64,000 nucleotides of DNA, from assembly GCA_002021875.1 (NCBI GenBank), contig CP018627.1, positions 9,610,001 through 9,674,000 on the forward strand, given 5' to 3'. This stretch comes from Streptomyces hygroscopicus (GTDB taxonomy: Bacteria > Actinomycetota > Actinomycetes > Streptomycetales > Streptomycetaceae). The notes beneath the pieces were generated by a model. The model was not told where the DNA came from. It searched no databases and was given only the letters and a program-made list of their open reading frames with translations. The position numbers were made by a program, and so were the translations under genes. Numbering within the stretch: position 1 is the first letter of the stretch; each line of letters begins with the position of its first letter. Below, piece by piece: positions 54,551 to 63,635 of the stretch.

Positions 54551-56773
54551 TCATTCCCTTGCCAGCGCCGCCAGCACGGTGGCGGCCAGCGCCGCACGGG
54601 TGACCATGCCCGGCACCGAGGTGTTCTCCGAGCGGGCGTGTGCGCCCGAGCCCACCGCGCCGATACCGTCCAGGACCGGTGTGCCCTGGGCCACGACGAA
54701 GTTGCCGTCGCTGGCCCCGCCGACCGACGCCTCGGGCAGGTCGTGTCCGAGCAGTGCGGCGCACCGGCGTGCCAGCTCGGCGAGTGCGGCGACGCCTTCC
54801 GTGCGTTCGAACACCGGGCGGTTCCAGCCTCCGGTGACCTCCACGCGGGTCCGTGGGTCGACGGGACGCACCGCGGCGAGGGCGTCTCCGAGGCGCTTTT
54901 GTTCGGCGGCGGTGGCGACGCGGACGTCGATGCGGCCGACGGCGTGCCCCGCCGTGACGTTGCTGCGGGTGCCTCCCTCCACCACGCCCACGTTCAGCGA
55001 GGTGCCCGCGTCCGGGGCGCGCAGGTCCGTCAGACGCAGGATCTGGTGGGCGAGTTCGTCCACGGCGCTGGCTCCGGCGGTGGGGTCCAGACCGGCGTGG
55101 GCCTCGACGCCGGTGACCGTGACGGTGAAGAGCCCGACGCCCTTGCGGGCTGTCTTGATCGCACCGTCGGCGGCGGCCTCGAAGACCATGGCGAGCCGGC
55201 TCTCCCGTGCCTCGTCGACGATGGCGTCACGGGAGGCGAGACTGCCGGTCTCCTCGTCGCCGTTGAGCATCAAGGTGCAGGCCGGGCGGGGCAGATCGAG
55301 GGAGTCCAGGGCGAGCAGTGCCCACACGGCCTGGACGAGGCCGGCCTTCATGTCGAAGACGCCGGGGCCGCTGATGTGGTCGCCGTCCCGCCGGAAGGGC
55401 CAGGTGTCCAGGGTGCCGGTCGGCCAGACGGTGTCGTAGTGCCCGAGGAGAAGGACGGGGCGGTGGTCCTGGGCGGTGGTGTCCCGGGCGGCGTAGCGGC
55501 GGACGAGGATGTCTCCGGCCTCCTCGCGCGCGAAGGTCTCCTCGGCGTCCGGTGCGCCGAGGCGCCGGTCGAGCCAGTCGCGCAGCCAGCCGAGGCAGTC
55601 GTCCAGGGCGTCCAGGTCGTCGCTGGCGCTGCCCTGGGAGGTGTAGGCGGCGAGGTCGGCGACCATGTCCTCCCGGTGGGCGTCGAGCCACTGCCGCACC
55701 GCTTCGGCCTGTTCCGAGCCGAGCGGGAGCGAGGGTGCGGGGGCCTGAGCGAGGTGGTCCAGTTCGTCCAGCCGTGACTCCGACATGTCCTGCGCGGCAC
55801 CTTCCAGTTGGCGCAGGCCGGTCACGACCGTGTGCAGCAGGGTGGTGGGCAGACCTTCGCGCGCCGCGTGGTGGAAGACCTCGGTGTAGTGCGTGGGGGC
55901 TTCCACGGGCCGGTGGCGCACCGCGAGGTCGCGCCAGATACCGCTGCGGTCCTTCGTCTGGGTGCGCAGCCATGCGGTGAGACGGTCGAAGGCGGCGTTT
56001 TGCGCGGCTGGGTCCGTCCCTTGCCGGAAGGGGTGCGGCTCGAAGGCGTCGAACGCTTCCAGAGTGATGCCGAGGCGGTCGGATACGGCGAAGATCTCGC
56101 CGGTGAGCGCGGCCATGGCGGGGCGGTGCCGGTCGATGAGGTCGGCCATGGGGGCGTCCGCGAGGGCGGTGGCGGCGAGCATGGCGCCGAACCCGGCCTT
56201 GGCCCACAGGTATCCCTCGACGTTGTCGCTGGCCACGGCCGGGCCCCAGTTCTGCAGGTGGGCCACCAGGTCCCGGACCCTCGGGCTGACCGGCGCGCCG
56301 TCGGGCTCGCCGATGACGAGGGCTCCGGCGCCGCCGTCCAGGACGACGCCCGGTTCGATGACGTCGGCGAAGATGTTCACGAAGGCCGCGACGGTGCGGG
56401 CGGCCCCCAGACGCTCGGCGATCAGGGACTCGTTGAAGCCGTTCTGCAGGGAGACGACGTAGCCGTCCGGGGCCAGGCGGGGCGCGATCCAGTCCAGCGC
56501 GGTGCCGGTGGCCTGCGCCTTCACGGCCAGCAGTACGCGAGTGAGGGTACCGGTGAACTCCTCCGGGGTCGTGGCGGTGACCGGCACGCTCTCGCGGGTG
56601 CCGCCGCGGGCGACGACGAGTCCGCGGGTGCGGATGGCGTCCACGTGGGCGCGGTCGGTGTCCACGACGGTGACCGGGTGGCCGGCCCGGGCGAGGGCGA
56701 AGGCGAGGGTGCCGCCGATCGCTCCCGCGCCGACGACGGTGTATCCGGGCCTGACCGGCTGGGCGTCGTTCAT
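54551..56773 (-). CDS. Ketopantoate-reductase-like / M20 peptidase fusion
   Basis: One uninterrupted 740-codon frame. Residues 1-330: ketopantoate (2-dehydropantoate) 2-reductase-like, with VVGAGAIGGTLAFALARAGH, LLAVKAQATG, SLQNGFNE and a C-terminal helical domain. Residues about 340-740: M20 peptidase of the carboxypeptidase G2 type with LLLGHYDTVWPTGT, GPGVFDMKAG, NGDEETGS and GVEAHAGLDP. Both active-site sets look whole. An internal ATG (SESRLDELDH, near residue 333) could start a second product, but its ribosome site is poor. Its own ATG overlaps the SDR stop by 4 bp, as the last gene of the operon. The substrate is unknown; an alpha-keto or beta-keto amide is conceivable. Confidence 0.82.
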   Translation of the reverse strand: MNDAQPVRPGYTVVGAGAIGGTLAFALARAGHPVTVVDTDRAHVDAIRTRGLVVARGGTRESVPVTATTPEEFTGTLTRVLLAVKAQATGTALDWIAPRLAPDGYVVSLQNGFNESLIAERLGAARTVAAFVNIFADVIEPGVVLDGGAGALVIGEPDGAPVSPRVRDLVAHLQNWGPAVASDNVEGYLWAKAGFGAMLAATALADAPMADLIDRHRPAMAALTGEIFAVSDRLGITLEAFDAFEPHPFRQGTDPAAQNAAFDRLTAWLRTQTKDRSGIWRDLAVRHRPVEAPTHYTEVFHHAAREGLPTTLLHTVVTGLRQLEGAAQDMSESRLDELDHLAQAPAPSLPLGSEQAEAVRQWLDAHREDMVADLAAYTSQGSASDDLDALDDCLGWLRDWLDRRLGAPDAEETFAREEAGDILVRRYAARDTTAQDHRPVLLLGHYDTVWPTGTLDTWPFRRDGDHISGPGVFDMKAGLVQAVWALLALDSLDLPRPACTLMLNGDEETGSLASRDAIVDEARESRLAMVFEAAADGAIKTARKGVGLFTVTVTGVEAHAGLDPTAGASAVDELAHQILRLTDLRAPDAGTSLNVGVVEGGTRSNVTAGHAVGRIDVRVATAAEQKRLGDALAAVRPVDPRTRVEVTGGWNRPVFERTEGVAALAELARRCAALLGHDLPEASVGGASDGNFVVAQGTPVLDGIGAVGSGAHARSENTSVPGMVTRAALAATVLAALARE

Positions 56774-57651
56774 CGGGTTGTTTGTCCTTCTTCCGTGGTC
56801 GCGGTCGTGGTCATGGTCGCGGTGGTCGTGGTCGTGGTCGCGGCGGTCGCGGTCGTCGGCACCGGGGCGGGCGCAGTGGCGCGGGTGTCGTCGGGCTGCC
56901 AGATCCGGGGCAGGTGCAGGGCGCCCGTGCTGGATCCGCCGTCCACTCGCAACACCTCGCCGGTGATCCAGGAGGCGTCGGGGCCGGTGAGCCAGCGCAC
57001 CGCCCGCGCGATGTCCTGTGGCGTCCCCGGGCGGCCCAGCGGGTTGGTGCCGATGGCCTCGGCGTACTGGGCGGAGACGGGGTTGCAGTCGCTGTCCACC
57101 GGGATGAAACCGGGGCTGACCGCGTTGACGCGGATGCCGTGCGTGCCCAGTTCCAGCGCGGCGGCGCGGGTGGCCATCTCCAGGGCGGCCTTCGAGCTCG
57201 CGTACGGGCCTCCGCCGGGGCGGGCGCGCAGCGCGGAGCCGGAGGAGATGTTGACGACCGCGCCCGGCCGCCCATGGCGGATGGCGAGCCGGGCGAAGGC
57301 GGCGGTGGCCAGGACCGGGGCGCGCAGGTTGACGGCGAACAGCCGGTCCCAGGCCGACGCGTCCACGTCGGCCATGTCGAGGGAGGGGTAGACGCCCGCC
57401 GCGTTGACGAGGATGTCGATGGGGCCGTGCTCCGCCCAGGCCGCCTCGACGACGGCGGTGGGCGCGCCGGGGTCGGTCAGGTCCGCGGCCCGTGGCGCGG
57501 TACGGGTTCCGCCCCGCGCCCCGGTCCGCCGGAGCGCGGCGAGGTCGCGGTCGCGGTCGACGAGGGTGAGGAACGCGCCCTGGGCGGCGAACTCCTCGGC
57601 GATCGCCCCGCCGATGCCGCCCGCGGCGCCGGTGACGAGGACGTGGGTCAT
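56770..57651 (-). CDS. Short-chain dehydrogenase with Thr-rich tail
   Basis: A 293-residue SDR: TGAAGGIGGAIAEEF, NAAGVYPSL, NISSGSALRA, Y-ASSK (PYASSKAALEMA), and VDGGSS near the end of the core. The last 30 residues after HLPRIWQPDD are Ala/Pro/Thr-rich (TTATMTTTATTEEG), produced by short DNA repeats at 56796-56860, and are probably unstructured. It shares one base (TGATG) with the MHS gene stop and overlaps the next gene by 4 bp. Oxidises or reduces a pathway alcohol. Confidence 0.9.
   Translation of the reverse strand: MTHVLVTGAAGGIGGAIAEEFAAQGAFLTLVDRDRDLAALRRTGARGGTRTAPRAADLTDPGAPTAVVEAAWAEHGPIDILVNAAGVYPSLDMADVDASAWDRLFAVNLRAPVLATAAFARLAIRHGRPGAVVNISSGSALRARPGGGPYASSKAALEMATRAAALELGTHGIRVNAVSPGFIPVDSDCNPVSAQYAEAIGTNPLGRPGTPQDIARAVRWLTGPDASWITGEVLRVDGGSSTGALHLPRIWQPDDTRATAPAPVPTTATAATTTTTTATMTTTATTEEGQTTR
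56796..56860. repeat. GGTCGTGGTCGC-type degenerate hexamer repeat
   Basis: About 65 bp of GGTCGT/GGTCGC/GGTCAT hexamers encode the Thr/Ala-rich tail of the SDR. Slippage here would lengthen or shorten the tail in multiples of two codons. Confidence 0.7.
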
Positions 57652-58979
57652 CAGCTGAACTCCTTGTCCTTGGTCTCCGGCATCGTGAGGTAGACCACGA
57701 GGGAGATCAGTGAGGCCGCCGATACGTAGATCCACAGCAGGTCGCTGTGGCCGCTCTCGTGCATCCACGTCGTCAGATAGGGCGCGGTGCCGCCGAAGAG
57801 CGCGACGGCCAGGGCGTACGGCAGGGCGATACCGGTGGCGCGCACCTCCGGTGGGAACTGCTCGGCCATGATGACGGCGCAGTTGGCGGAGTAGCCGAGG
57901 ATCAGCAGCATGCCGACGAGCTGGACCAGGAACAGGCTGAGGAAACTGTTGCTCAGCAGGTGCAGCAGGGGCCAGGCCAGGACGACGAAGCCGCCCGCGA
58001 ACCCCGCCATGGTCGGCTTGCGCCCCAGCCGGTCCGAGACCACGCCCACGAACGGCAACGCGACGACGAAGACGACCAGACACAGCGTCTGGGACAGCAG
58101 CGCGGTCTTCAGAGGGATGCCGGTGGTCAGATTCGCGTACGTGGGAAGGTAGTTGACCCAGATGTAGTAGGTGAGGGTGCCCGCCACCGTGATACCGGCG
58201 ACGCGCAGGGCGGCCCCGGGGTGCTCCACGAACATGGCCTTGACGGGATTGGTGCGGGTGCGGCCGGAGCCCTGCACCTGGGCGAAGGAGTCGGTGTCCG
58301 CCACCGAGACCCGCAGCCACAGGCCGACCAGTCCGAGCAGGCCACCGAGGATGAACGCCACACGCCAGCCCCAGGAGTGCAGGGCGTCCTCGCTCAGTGT
58401 CGAAGTGGCGAGTGTGCCCAGGAGGGAGGCGACGAGCACACCGCCGGCGACCGACACCTGCTGCCAGGACCCGGCGAACGCGCGCCTGCCACGGGCCGCC
58501 GACTCGACGAGGAACGCGGAGGACGAGCCGAACTCGCCACCGGCGGAGAAGCCCTGCACCAGCCGGGCGACCAGCAGGAGCAGCGGCGAGGCGATGCCGA
58601 TGGTCTCGTAGGAAGGGGTGATCGCGATGACGAAGCCGGCGGCGGCCATCAGGCCGACCGTGAGGGTCATGCCCTTCTTGCGCCCGTGGCGGTCGGCGTA
58701 GGCGCCGAGGACGGCGGCACCGACCGGGCGCATCACGAACCCGACGGCGAAGACGGCGAGCGTGGACAGCAGGGCCACCGCGCCGTCGCTCTTCGGGAAG
58801 AACTCATCGGCGATGATCTTGGCGAAGATGGAGTACAGGGCCCAGTCGACCCATTCGACGGTGTTGCCGATGGTCCCGGCGACGATGGCCTTGCGCTGGG
58901 CGCCGCTGAGCCGGGACGTGGCGGGGACGGCGCCGTCCTGGCGCAGGGGGCCGGTGGGCGTGGCGGATCCGGTGTTCAT
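57651..58979 (-). CDS. MHS-family MFS transporter
   Basis: A 442-residue, 12-segment protein with the family start IVAGTIGNTVEWVDWALYS, loop signature GAYADRHGRKKG, and [21 protein letters not shown]. It resembles the transporter of the ACC operon (3846-5120) in family but is a different gene. It overlaps the deacetylase gene by 4 bp and the SDR by 1 bp, and so is surely cotranscribed. Imports the unknown substrate of this amide-type pathway. Confidence 0.92.
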   Translation of the reverse strand: MNTGSATPTGPLRQDGAVPATSRLSGAQRKAIVAGTIGNTVEWVDWALYSIFAKIIADEFFPKSDGAVALLSTLAVFAVGFVMRPVGAAVLGAYADRHGRKKGMTLTVGLMAAAGFVIAITPSYETIGIASPLLLLVARLVQGFSAGGEFGSSSAFLVESAARGRRAFAGSWQQVSVAGGVLVASLLGTLATSTLSEDALHSWGWRVAFILGGLLGLVGLWLRVSVADTDSFAQVQGSGRTRTNPVKAMFVEHPGAALRVAGITVAGTLTYYIWVNYLPTYANLTTGIPLKTALLSQTLCLVVFVVALPFVGVVSDRLGRKPTMAGFAGGFVVLAWPLLHLLSNSFLSLFLVQLVGMLLILGYSANCAVIMAEQFPPEVRATGIALPYALAVALFGGTAPYLTTWMHESGHSDLLWIYVSAASLISLVVYLTMPETKDKEFS

Positions 58980-59932
58980 GGTGTGTGCTCCGGAGTGTCG
59001 GCGGCGGAGCCGGCTGTGGTCCGGCCGTGCAGCACGTCGCGGGCCGTGTCGGCGAGCTCGGCGTGCGTGGCGTACCAGACGCCGGGGTGAGCGGCGATGT
59101 GGTCGAGAAGCTCCCGCAGCGCCACCAGACGCGAGCGGTGACCGATGACATGCGGGTGCAGGGTGAGCTGGAAGACCCCGCCGTCCCGGTAGGCGGCGTC
59201 GAACTCGTCCGTCCAGATCTCCCGTACGTCGCGCGGACGGCTGTGCGGGCGGGCGGAGCCGTAGCGGTCCATCGTGAAGTACGGGGCGTCGTCCCGGATC
59301 CAGTCGACGGGGATCTCCACCAGGCCGGTGGGCCGGCCGTCGGCGACGATCTCGTACGGCTCGTCGTCGGCCATGAGCGAGGAGTCGTAGGCGAAGCCCA
59401 GCTCGAGCATGATGTCGAGGGTCGAGTCCGAGAAGTCCCAGGACGGGGTGCGGATGCCGACCGGGCGCCGGCCGGTCAGCGTGGTGAGAGTGTCCAGGGC
59501 ACGCGCCGTGAGGTCCCGCTCGTCGTCGCGGCCCAGCAGCATGTTGCGCTCGTGGATCCAGCCGTGGACGGCCAGTTCGTGCCCGTCACGGGTGTAGGCG
59601 CGGGCCTCCTCGGGGTGGACGAGGGCGGAGACGGCCGGCATGAAGAAGGTCGCGGGGACGCCGTAGCGGGCGAGGAGGTCCAGGATCCGCGGGGCGCCGG
59701 CGCGGGCTCCGTACTCGCCCTGGGCGAGCAGGCCGGGGCTGGTCCCGCCGTCGCGCAGCGGGATCGTCTCGTGGTCGGCGTCGAAGGAGAGGGCGACCGC
59801 GACGCGGGCACCGCCGGGCCAGCGGTCCGGGACCAGCCGCCGCCCGGCGCGGACCGCGTCGACGTGGCCGCGCCAGGTGTGCTCGGGCCAGCGCCAGCTC
59901 TCCGAGGGCAGGCCGAGGTCGTCTGTGGGCAT
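58976..59932 (-). CDS. Polysaccharide-deacetylase-fold amidase
   Basis: A 318-residue NodB-fold protein from ATG 59932. Metal set: SFDADHE (D51, D53), HGWIHE (H123, H127), and LTLHPHVIGHRSR. No signal peptide. The sequence is of the PuuE/allantoinase or cyclic-imide-hydrolase type, cytosolic amidases rather than cell-wall deacetylases. It is first of the operon after the regulator and likely opens a cyclic amide or imide whose product passes to SDR and M20 enzymes. That pathway is inference. Confidence 0.85.
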   Translation of the reverse strand: MPTDDLGLPSESWRWPEHTWRGHVDAVRAGRRLVPDRWPGGARVAVALSFDADHETIPLRDGGTSPGLLAQGEYGARAGAPRILDLLARYGVPATFFMPAVSALVHPEEARAYTRDGHELAVHGWIHERNMLLGRDDERDLTARALDTLTTLTGRRPVGIRTPSWDFSDSTLDIMLELGFAYDSSLMADDEPYEIVADGRPTGLVEIPVDWIRDDAPYFTMDRYGSARPHSRPRDVREIWTDEFDAAYRDGGVFQLTLHPHVIGHRSRLVALRELLDHIAAHPGVWYATHAELADTARDVLHGRTTAGSAADTPEHTP

Positions 59933-60032
59933 GGTGATCTCCACAAGGGTCGGGGCGGAAGAGTGCGGATGAGGGCGGATGAGGGTATGGCCGGGCCGCG
60001 ACCGGGCGGTGTGCCCGGCAGCCGGCCGGGGC

Positions 60033-61040
60033 TCAGACGGTGCGGACCATCCGGTGCCAGGAGTACTTCAGGGTGGCGAGGTGCAACGTCACGTCGGAGG
60101 CGATCAGCCCGGGCAGCGCCCCGATGACCTCACTGGTGTAGCGGAGCAGATCGGTGCGACGGGGCAGAACCATGTGTCCGACGAGGTTGAAACGCCCGGT
60201 CGCCGCGCCCAGGAACTTGGTTCCCGGATGGCGGGCGAGCTGCCGCCCCGCGGCTTCGAGCCGGTCGGGCTCGATCGACAGCCACACCATGAACTCCGCG
60301 TCGTACCCGAGCAGGGCCGGTTCGACCAGCGTCCGGAACTGCAGGATGCCGCGGGAGATGAGCCGGTCCATGGCCCGTGCGATACCGGCCTCGGTGTGGC
60401 CCAGGAGCCGGGACAGGGCGCTGACCTGGGCCCGGCCGTCCTCCTTGAGAGCCGCCACGACCTCCTGCTCCAGACCGGTCAGCGCTTTTGGCGCCCCGTC
60501 CCAGTCGTCGCGGTCGCAGGAGGACGCGAGAGAAGCGGGCCGCAGGTCCGCGGCCGCCTCGGCGGGCAGCAGCCCGGTGTCCCACATCGACGCGGAGGTG
60601 AACGCACGGATGACGGCGACCGCCTCGGTGCTGGTGATCAGGTCGGCCCCGGGCAGGTCGGTGAAGAGCATCCGCATCATCTCCTCGTTGTCACGGGCAA
60701 CGAAATCGACGATGAGATCGGCGGCGCCGGTGACGACGGCCAGGAAGCGCACGTCCGGGCTGACGGCGAGCTGATCCGCGAGGTCCAGCCCGCGACCGGG
60801 CCTGGCCTGCACCCGGACGAGCATGGACGAGCCCTCCCGGGTGCGGTCCAGCTCCAGCGTGCCGACGACCCGCAGCACTCCCCGCTCGCGCAGGGCCTTG
60901 TAGCGCCGCTGGGCGGTCGTCTCGCTGGTACCCACCCAGCGGGCTACCGCGCACCACGGGGCACGACCGTTGAGCTGGAGCGCCGCGATCACGCAACGGT
61001 CCAGGTCATCGATGGTGTCCACGAGTGCTTGGTGGGTCAT
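60033..61040 (-). CDS. Lrp/AsnC-family regulator (two HTH-ligand units)
   Basis: A 335-residue protein, twice the usual length: HTH 1 at residues about 9-60 (LDRCVIAALQLNGRAPWCAVARWVGTSE), a RAM-type domain, a second HTH about 180-230 (TGLEQEVVAALKEDGRAQVSALSRLLGHTE), and a second ligand domain. This double form is known in actinobacteria. Lies 100 bp upstream of the deacetylase gene on the same strand and probably controls it. ATG 61040 chosen by the HTH position. Confidence 0.88.
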   Translation of the reverse strand: MTHQALVDTIDDLDRCVIAALQLNGRAPWCAVARWVGTSETTAQRRYKALRERGVLRVVGTLELDRTREGSSMLVRVQARPGRGLDLADQLAVSPDVRFLAVVTGAADLIVDFVARDNEEMMRMLFTDLPGADLITSTEAVAVIRAFTSASMWDTGLLPAEAAADLRPASLASSCDRDDWDGAPKALTGLEQEVVAALKEDGRAQVSALSRLLGHTEAGIARAMDRLISRGILQFRTLVEPALLGYDAEFMVWLSIEPDRLEAAGRQLARHPGTKFLGAATGRFNLVGHMVLPRRTDLLRYTSEVIGALPGLIASDVTLHLATLKYSWHRMVRTV

Positions 61041-61183
61041 GGGGCGGACGCTAATGAGCGCTTTTCCACTCGTCAATGATGGAATCCTGCATCGCTCCTG
61101 GTCACAGCCGGGCGATCCGGCGCCATGCACATCACGAAGGCGTAACACCCGCAGATCTGGCGTGCATGAACGGACGAGGCGCG

Positions 61184-61204
61184 GCGTGACGGATTACGTC
61201 ACGC
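61184..61204. repeat. 8-bp inverted repeat between Lrp and LysR genes
   Basis: GCGTGACG and CGTCACGC flank GATTA. It is 79 bp past the LysR stop and 144 bp before the Lrp start. Either a LysR terminator or an operator of the Lrp operon. A GGATATCC palindrome is adjacent (61206-61213). Confidence 0.4.
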
Positions 61205-61282
61205 GGATATCCAAAAAAGTTCACCCTCGCCCCGGCCGCGGCGGGCACCGGCGTGATTCCTTCTCCTTCCCGGGTGGGGAAG

Positions 61283-62197
61283 TCAGTGCATGGGCAGCAA
61301 CCGCGTGGCGGCCGCGGTGATGGTCCGCGCGGCGTGGGTGAGGACGGGGATCTCGCCGGCTCCGCGGCGGGTGACGGCCATGATGCGGCGTGCCGGGGCC
61401 GGTTCGCCGTGCAGCGGGAGACGCGCCACCAGCGATTCCTCGCTCAGTTGCGCCAGGCGCGGTACGAGGATGACGCCGAAGCCGTGGGCCACCAAGGCGG
61501 TTCCGGTGCCCCACTCGTCCGCGTGGTGCGCGATGTGGGGTGTGAAGCCCGCGCTCATGCAGGCGGCGAGCACCAGCTGGTGGTAGGTCGTGCCCGGGTT
61601 GCCCACGATCCACGGTTCGCGCGCGGCGTCGGCCAGGGTGACCCGCCGCTGCCGGGTCAGGGGGTGGTCCCGGGGGACGACCAGGTCCAGCGGGTCGTCC
61701 AGCAGCGGCCGCTGGTCGAAGCGCCGGTCGGTCATGGGTGGTGAATCGGCGGTGACGACGAGCAGCGCGAGGTCGGCTTCTTCCGAGAGCAGCAGGTCGA
61801 AGCAGCGGTCGGGTTCGGCCTCGATGATCCGCACCGTGAGATGGGGATGGGCGTCGCGCAGGTCGGCCGCGGCGGGAGGCAGCAGACGGCTGGCGGCGGT
61901 GGAGAACCCGCACAGGGTGACCTGTCCCGTGGGCTCGGTACCGGTGGCGGCCAGCTCGGCTCGGGCGAGTTCCCACTGTTCCTGAAGGCGCTCCGCGTGG
62001 CGCAGCAGGATGCGGGCCGCGTTCGTCAGGCGGATGCCGCGGCCTTGCTGCACCACCAGGTCCGTTCCGACCTCGTCGGCGAGCCGGCGCAACTGGTAGG
62101 AGACGGCGGAGGGGGTGTAATGCAGCACCCGTGCCGCGGCGGTCACCGAACCGTGCTCGGCGACCATCTGGAGGATCCGGAGCCGGGAGTCAATCAC
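61283..62197 (-). CDS. LysR-family regulator
   Basis: A 304-residue LysR protein, with the HTH at the N terminus (DSRLRILQMVAEHGSVTAAA, TPSAVSYQLRRL) and an effector domain from about 90. The frame is open to 62260; I chose GTG at 62197 because the HTH begins one codon later, though no good ribosome site is visible. Divergent from an MFS remnant. An AAAATATTTT palindrome (62199-62208) lies against the start. Its original target may have been the now broken transporter. Confidence 0.82.
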   Translation of the reverse strand: MIDSRLRILQMVAEHGSVTAAARVLHYTPSAVSYQLRRLADEVGTDLVVQQGRGIRLTNAARILLRHAERLQEQWELARAELAATGTEPTGQVTLCGFSTAASRLLPPAAADLRDAHPHLTVRIIEAEPDRCFDLLLSEEADLALLVVTADSPPMTDRRFDQRPLLDDPLDLVVPRDHPLTRQRRVTLADAAREPWIVGNPGTTYHQLVLAACMSAGFTPHIAHHADEWGTGTALVAHGFGVILVPRLAQLSEESLVARLPLHGEPAPARRIMAVTRRGAGEIPVLTHAARTITAAATRLLPMH

Positions 62198-62270
62198 GAA
62201 AATATTTTGCACGGTGACGCCGAGAATCGTCTGATTTTCCTCGCCTCCCTCCGGTCGCACACTGACTGAC

Positions 62271-62850
62271 GTGACGGAGTGGCAGACGGTCTCGGAACGG
62301 ACGGTACGAACCGCCGTACTCCTGGTGATGGTCCTGACGGCGGGCGCCTGTCTCCCCAGCCCGCTCTACCCCGATTACCAGCGCCCCTTCGGCCACGACG
62401 ACCGTCGGCCACCGGCCGGTGCCGCGGCTGAGCGTGCTGCTCGCCGCGGTCGGCTCATGCTGCTTCCTGCTGGCCGACGATCCGGTCTGGCTCTCCACCG
62501 GCCGGGTCGGCCACGCGCCGGCCCTGGGCGCCGCGACCGGAGCCGCCCAGGCGCTCATCACCCGGCACCGCGGCCCCACCGCCCGCATCGCCGGACCGCT
62601 GCTCGCGAGCCTGGCCTTCGCGGCGGGCACCGCCGCGGGGCCGGTGGCCTCGGGCCTGGTCGCCCAGTACGCACCCGGCACGCTGACCACTCCCTATGGG
62701 CTGCATCTGGCCCTGCTGGCGTGGGTGTGGCACCGGCTGAGCCGGACCGTGCCCGCGCCGACGGCCACGCCCGGGGGAGGGGCACGGCGGCGGTGGCGCC
62801 CCACCCGCCCGCACATACCACCGGCCCTCCGCTCGCTCTTTCTGGTCGCG
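62271..62850 (+). pseudogene. MFS transporter remnant
   Basis: GTG 62271 starts an N-terminal MFS segment (TVRTAVLLVMVLTAGACLPS, LYPDYQRPFGHDD), which ends after about 44 codons. The next frame gives VLLAAVGSCCFLLADD...PALGAATGAAQALITR and AGTAAGPVASGLVAQYAPGT: parts of segments 3-6 after a deletion and a +1 shift. Segments 7-12 are missing. Not functional. Confidence 0.65.
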
Positions 62851-62855
62851 GGACT

Positions 62856-63034
62856 GCCGGTCCACCGAGCTACGGCAGTCGCACCTCCACCGCGAGGTCA
62901 AGGCGTTCACTGGGCTCACGCCCACGGCCGTGGCCGTCGCGCCGTGGCTCGCGATCGACGATGTGGCGTGGCCGACTTCCTCGCCGTCCCGGAGGTCGCC
63001 CGCGGTGGTCGCGGAGGCGCAACCGACCTCATGA
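62856..63034 (+). pseudogene. AraC-family regulator, C-terminal remnant
   Basis: After the MFS debris one frame reads LRQSHLHREVKAFTGLTPTA (Q at 62876), AVAPWLAIDDVAWP and on to TGA 63034. This is the second HTH half of an AraC protein (the QSHL-REV-GLTP pattern). The N-terminal ligand domain and first HTH helix are missing. Confidence 0.6.
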
Positions 63035-63146
63035 CACGGCACACCGGGGTTCGGAGAGCGGCGAGTTGAGTTCCGGTCCACCGGTCGCTGGTAGTAGGTC
63101 CCGCGCCTCATGCGCGCTGTGAGCCCGCTGGCTAGGGTCGGCTCCC

Positions 63147-63635
63147 ATGCACCCCATGCACCCCATGCACCCCACGCATCCCACGGGAATCGTTCGTCGC
63201 CAGGCGGCGGAGCGAAGGCGCGACACTCTGGACCGGCTCGTCGCCGAGCGGGATGTATGGGTGTCGACGGGGCATCCTGAGCGCGGACCGCACCAGGTGC
63301 CGCTGTGGTTCTTGTGGGATGGGCAGGCCGTTTGGATGTGCACCGGCGCCACTTCGGTGACGGCGCGGAACGTCCGCGAGGAGCCGCGTGTGCGCCTGGC
63401 ACTGCCGGACACCTTCGATGTGGTGCTGCTCCAAGGGGAGGCGGAGTGCTTCCCGGATCAGGAGGTCCCCGCAGACGCGGCCGAGGCATTCACCGCCAAG
63501 TTCGGGTGGGACCCTCGCGCGGAGGAGGGGCCCTTTCTCTACGTCCGCGTGGTGCCGAAGACGGTGCTCGCCTGGCGCGGCGAGCCGGAACTACGCGGGA
63601 GAGCCATCATGCGCGACGGGACGTGGCAGGAGTAG
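63147..63635 (+). CDS. Pyridoxamine-5'-phosphate-oxidase-fold (FDOR-like) protein
   Basis: A 162-residue split-barrel flavin/F420-binding protein: DRLVAERDVWVSTGHPERGPHQVPLWFLWDG, TARNVREEPRVRLALPD, VLLQGEAECF and VRVVPKTVLAWRG. Such proteins bind F420, FMN or heme. The N terminus has a 9-bp ATGCACCCC repeat giving MHPMHPMHPTHPT, with three possible ATG starts (63147, 63156, 63165); the true start is uncertain. Confidence 0.8.
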   Translation: MHPMHPMHPTHPTGIVRRQAAERRRDTLDRLVAERDVWVSTGHPERGPHQVPLWFLWDGQAVWMCTGATSVTARNVREEPRVRLALPDTFDVVLLQGEAECFPDQEVPADAAEAFTAKFGWDPRAEEGPFLYVRVVPKTVLAWRGEPELRGRAIMRDGTWQE

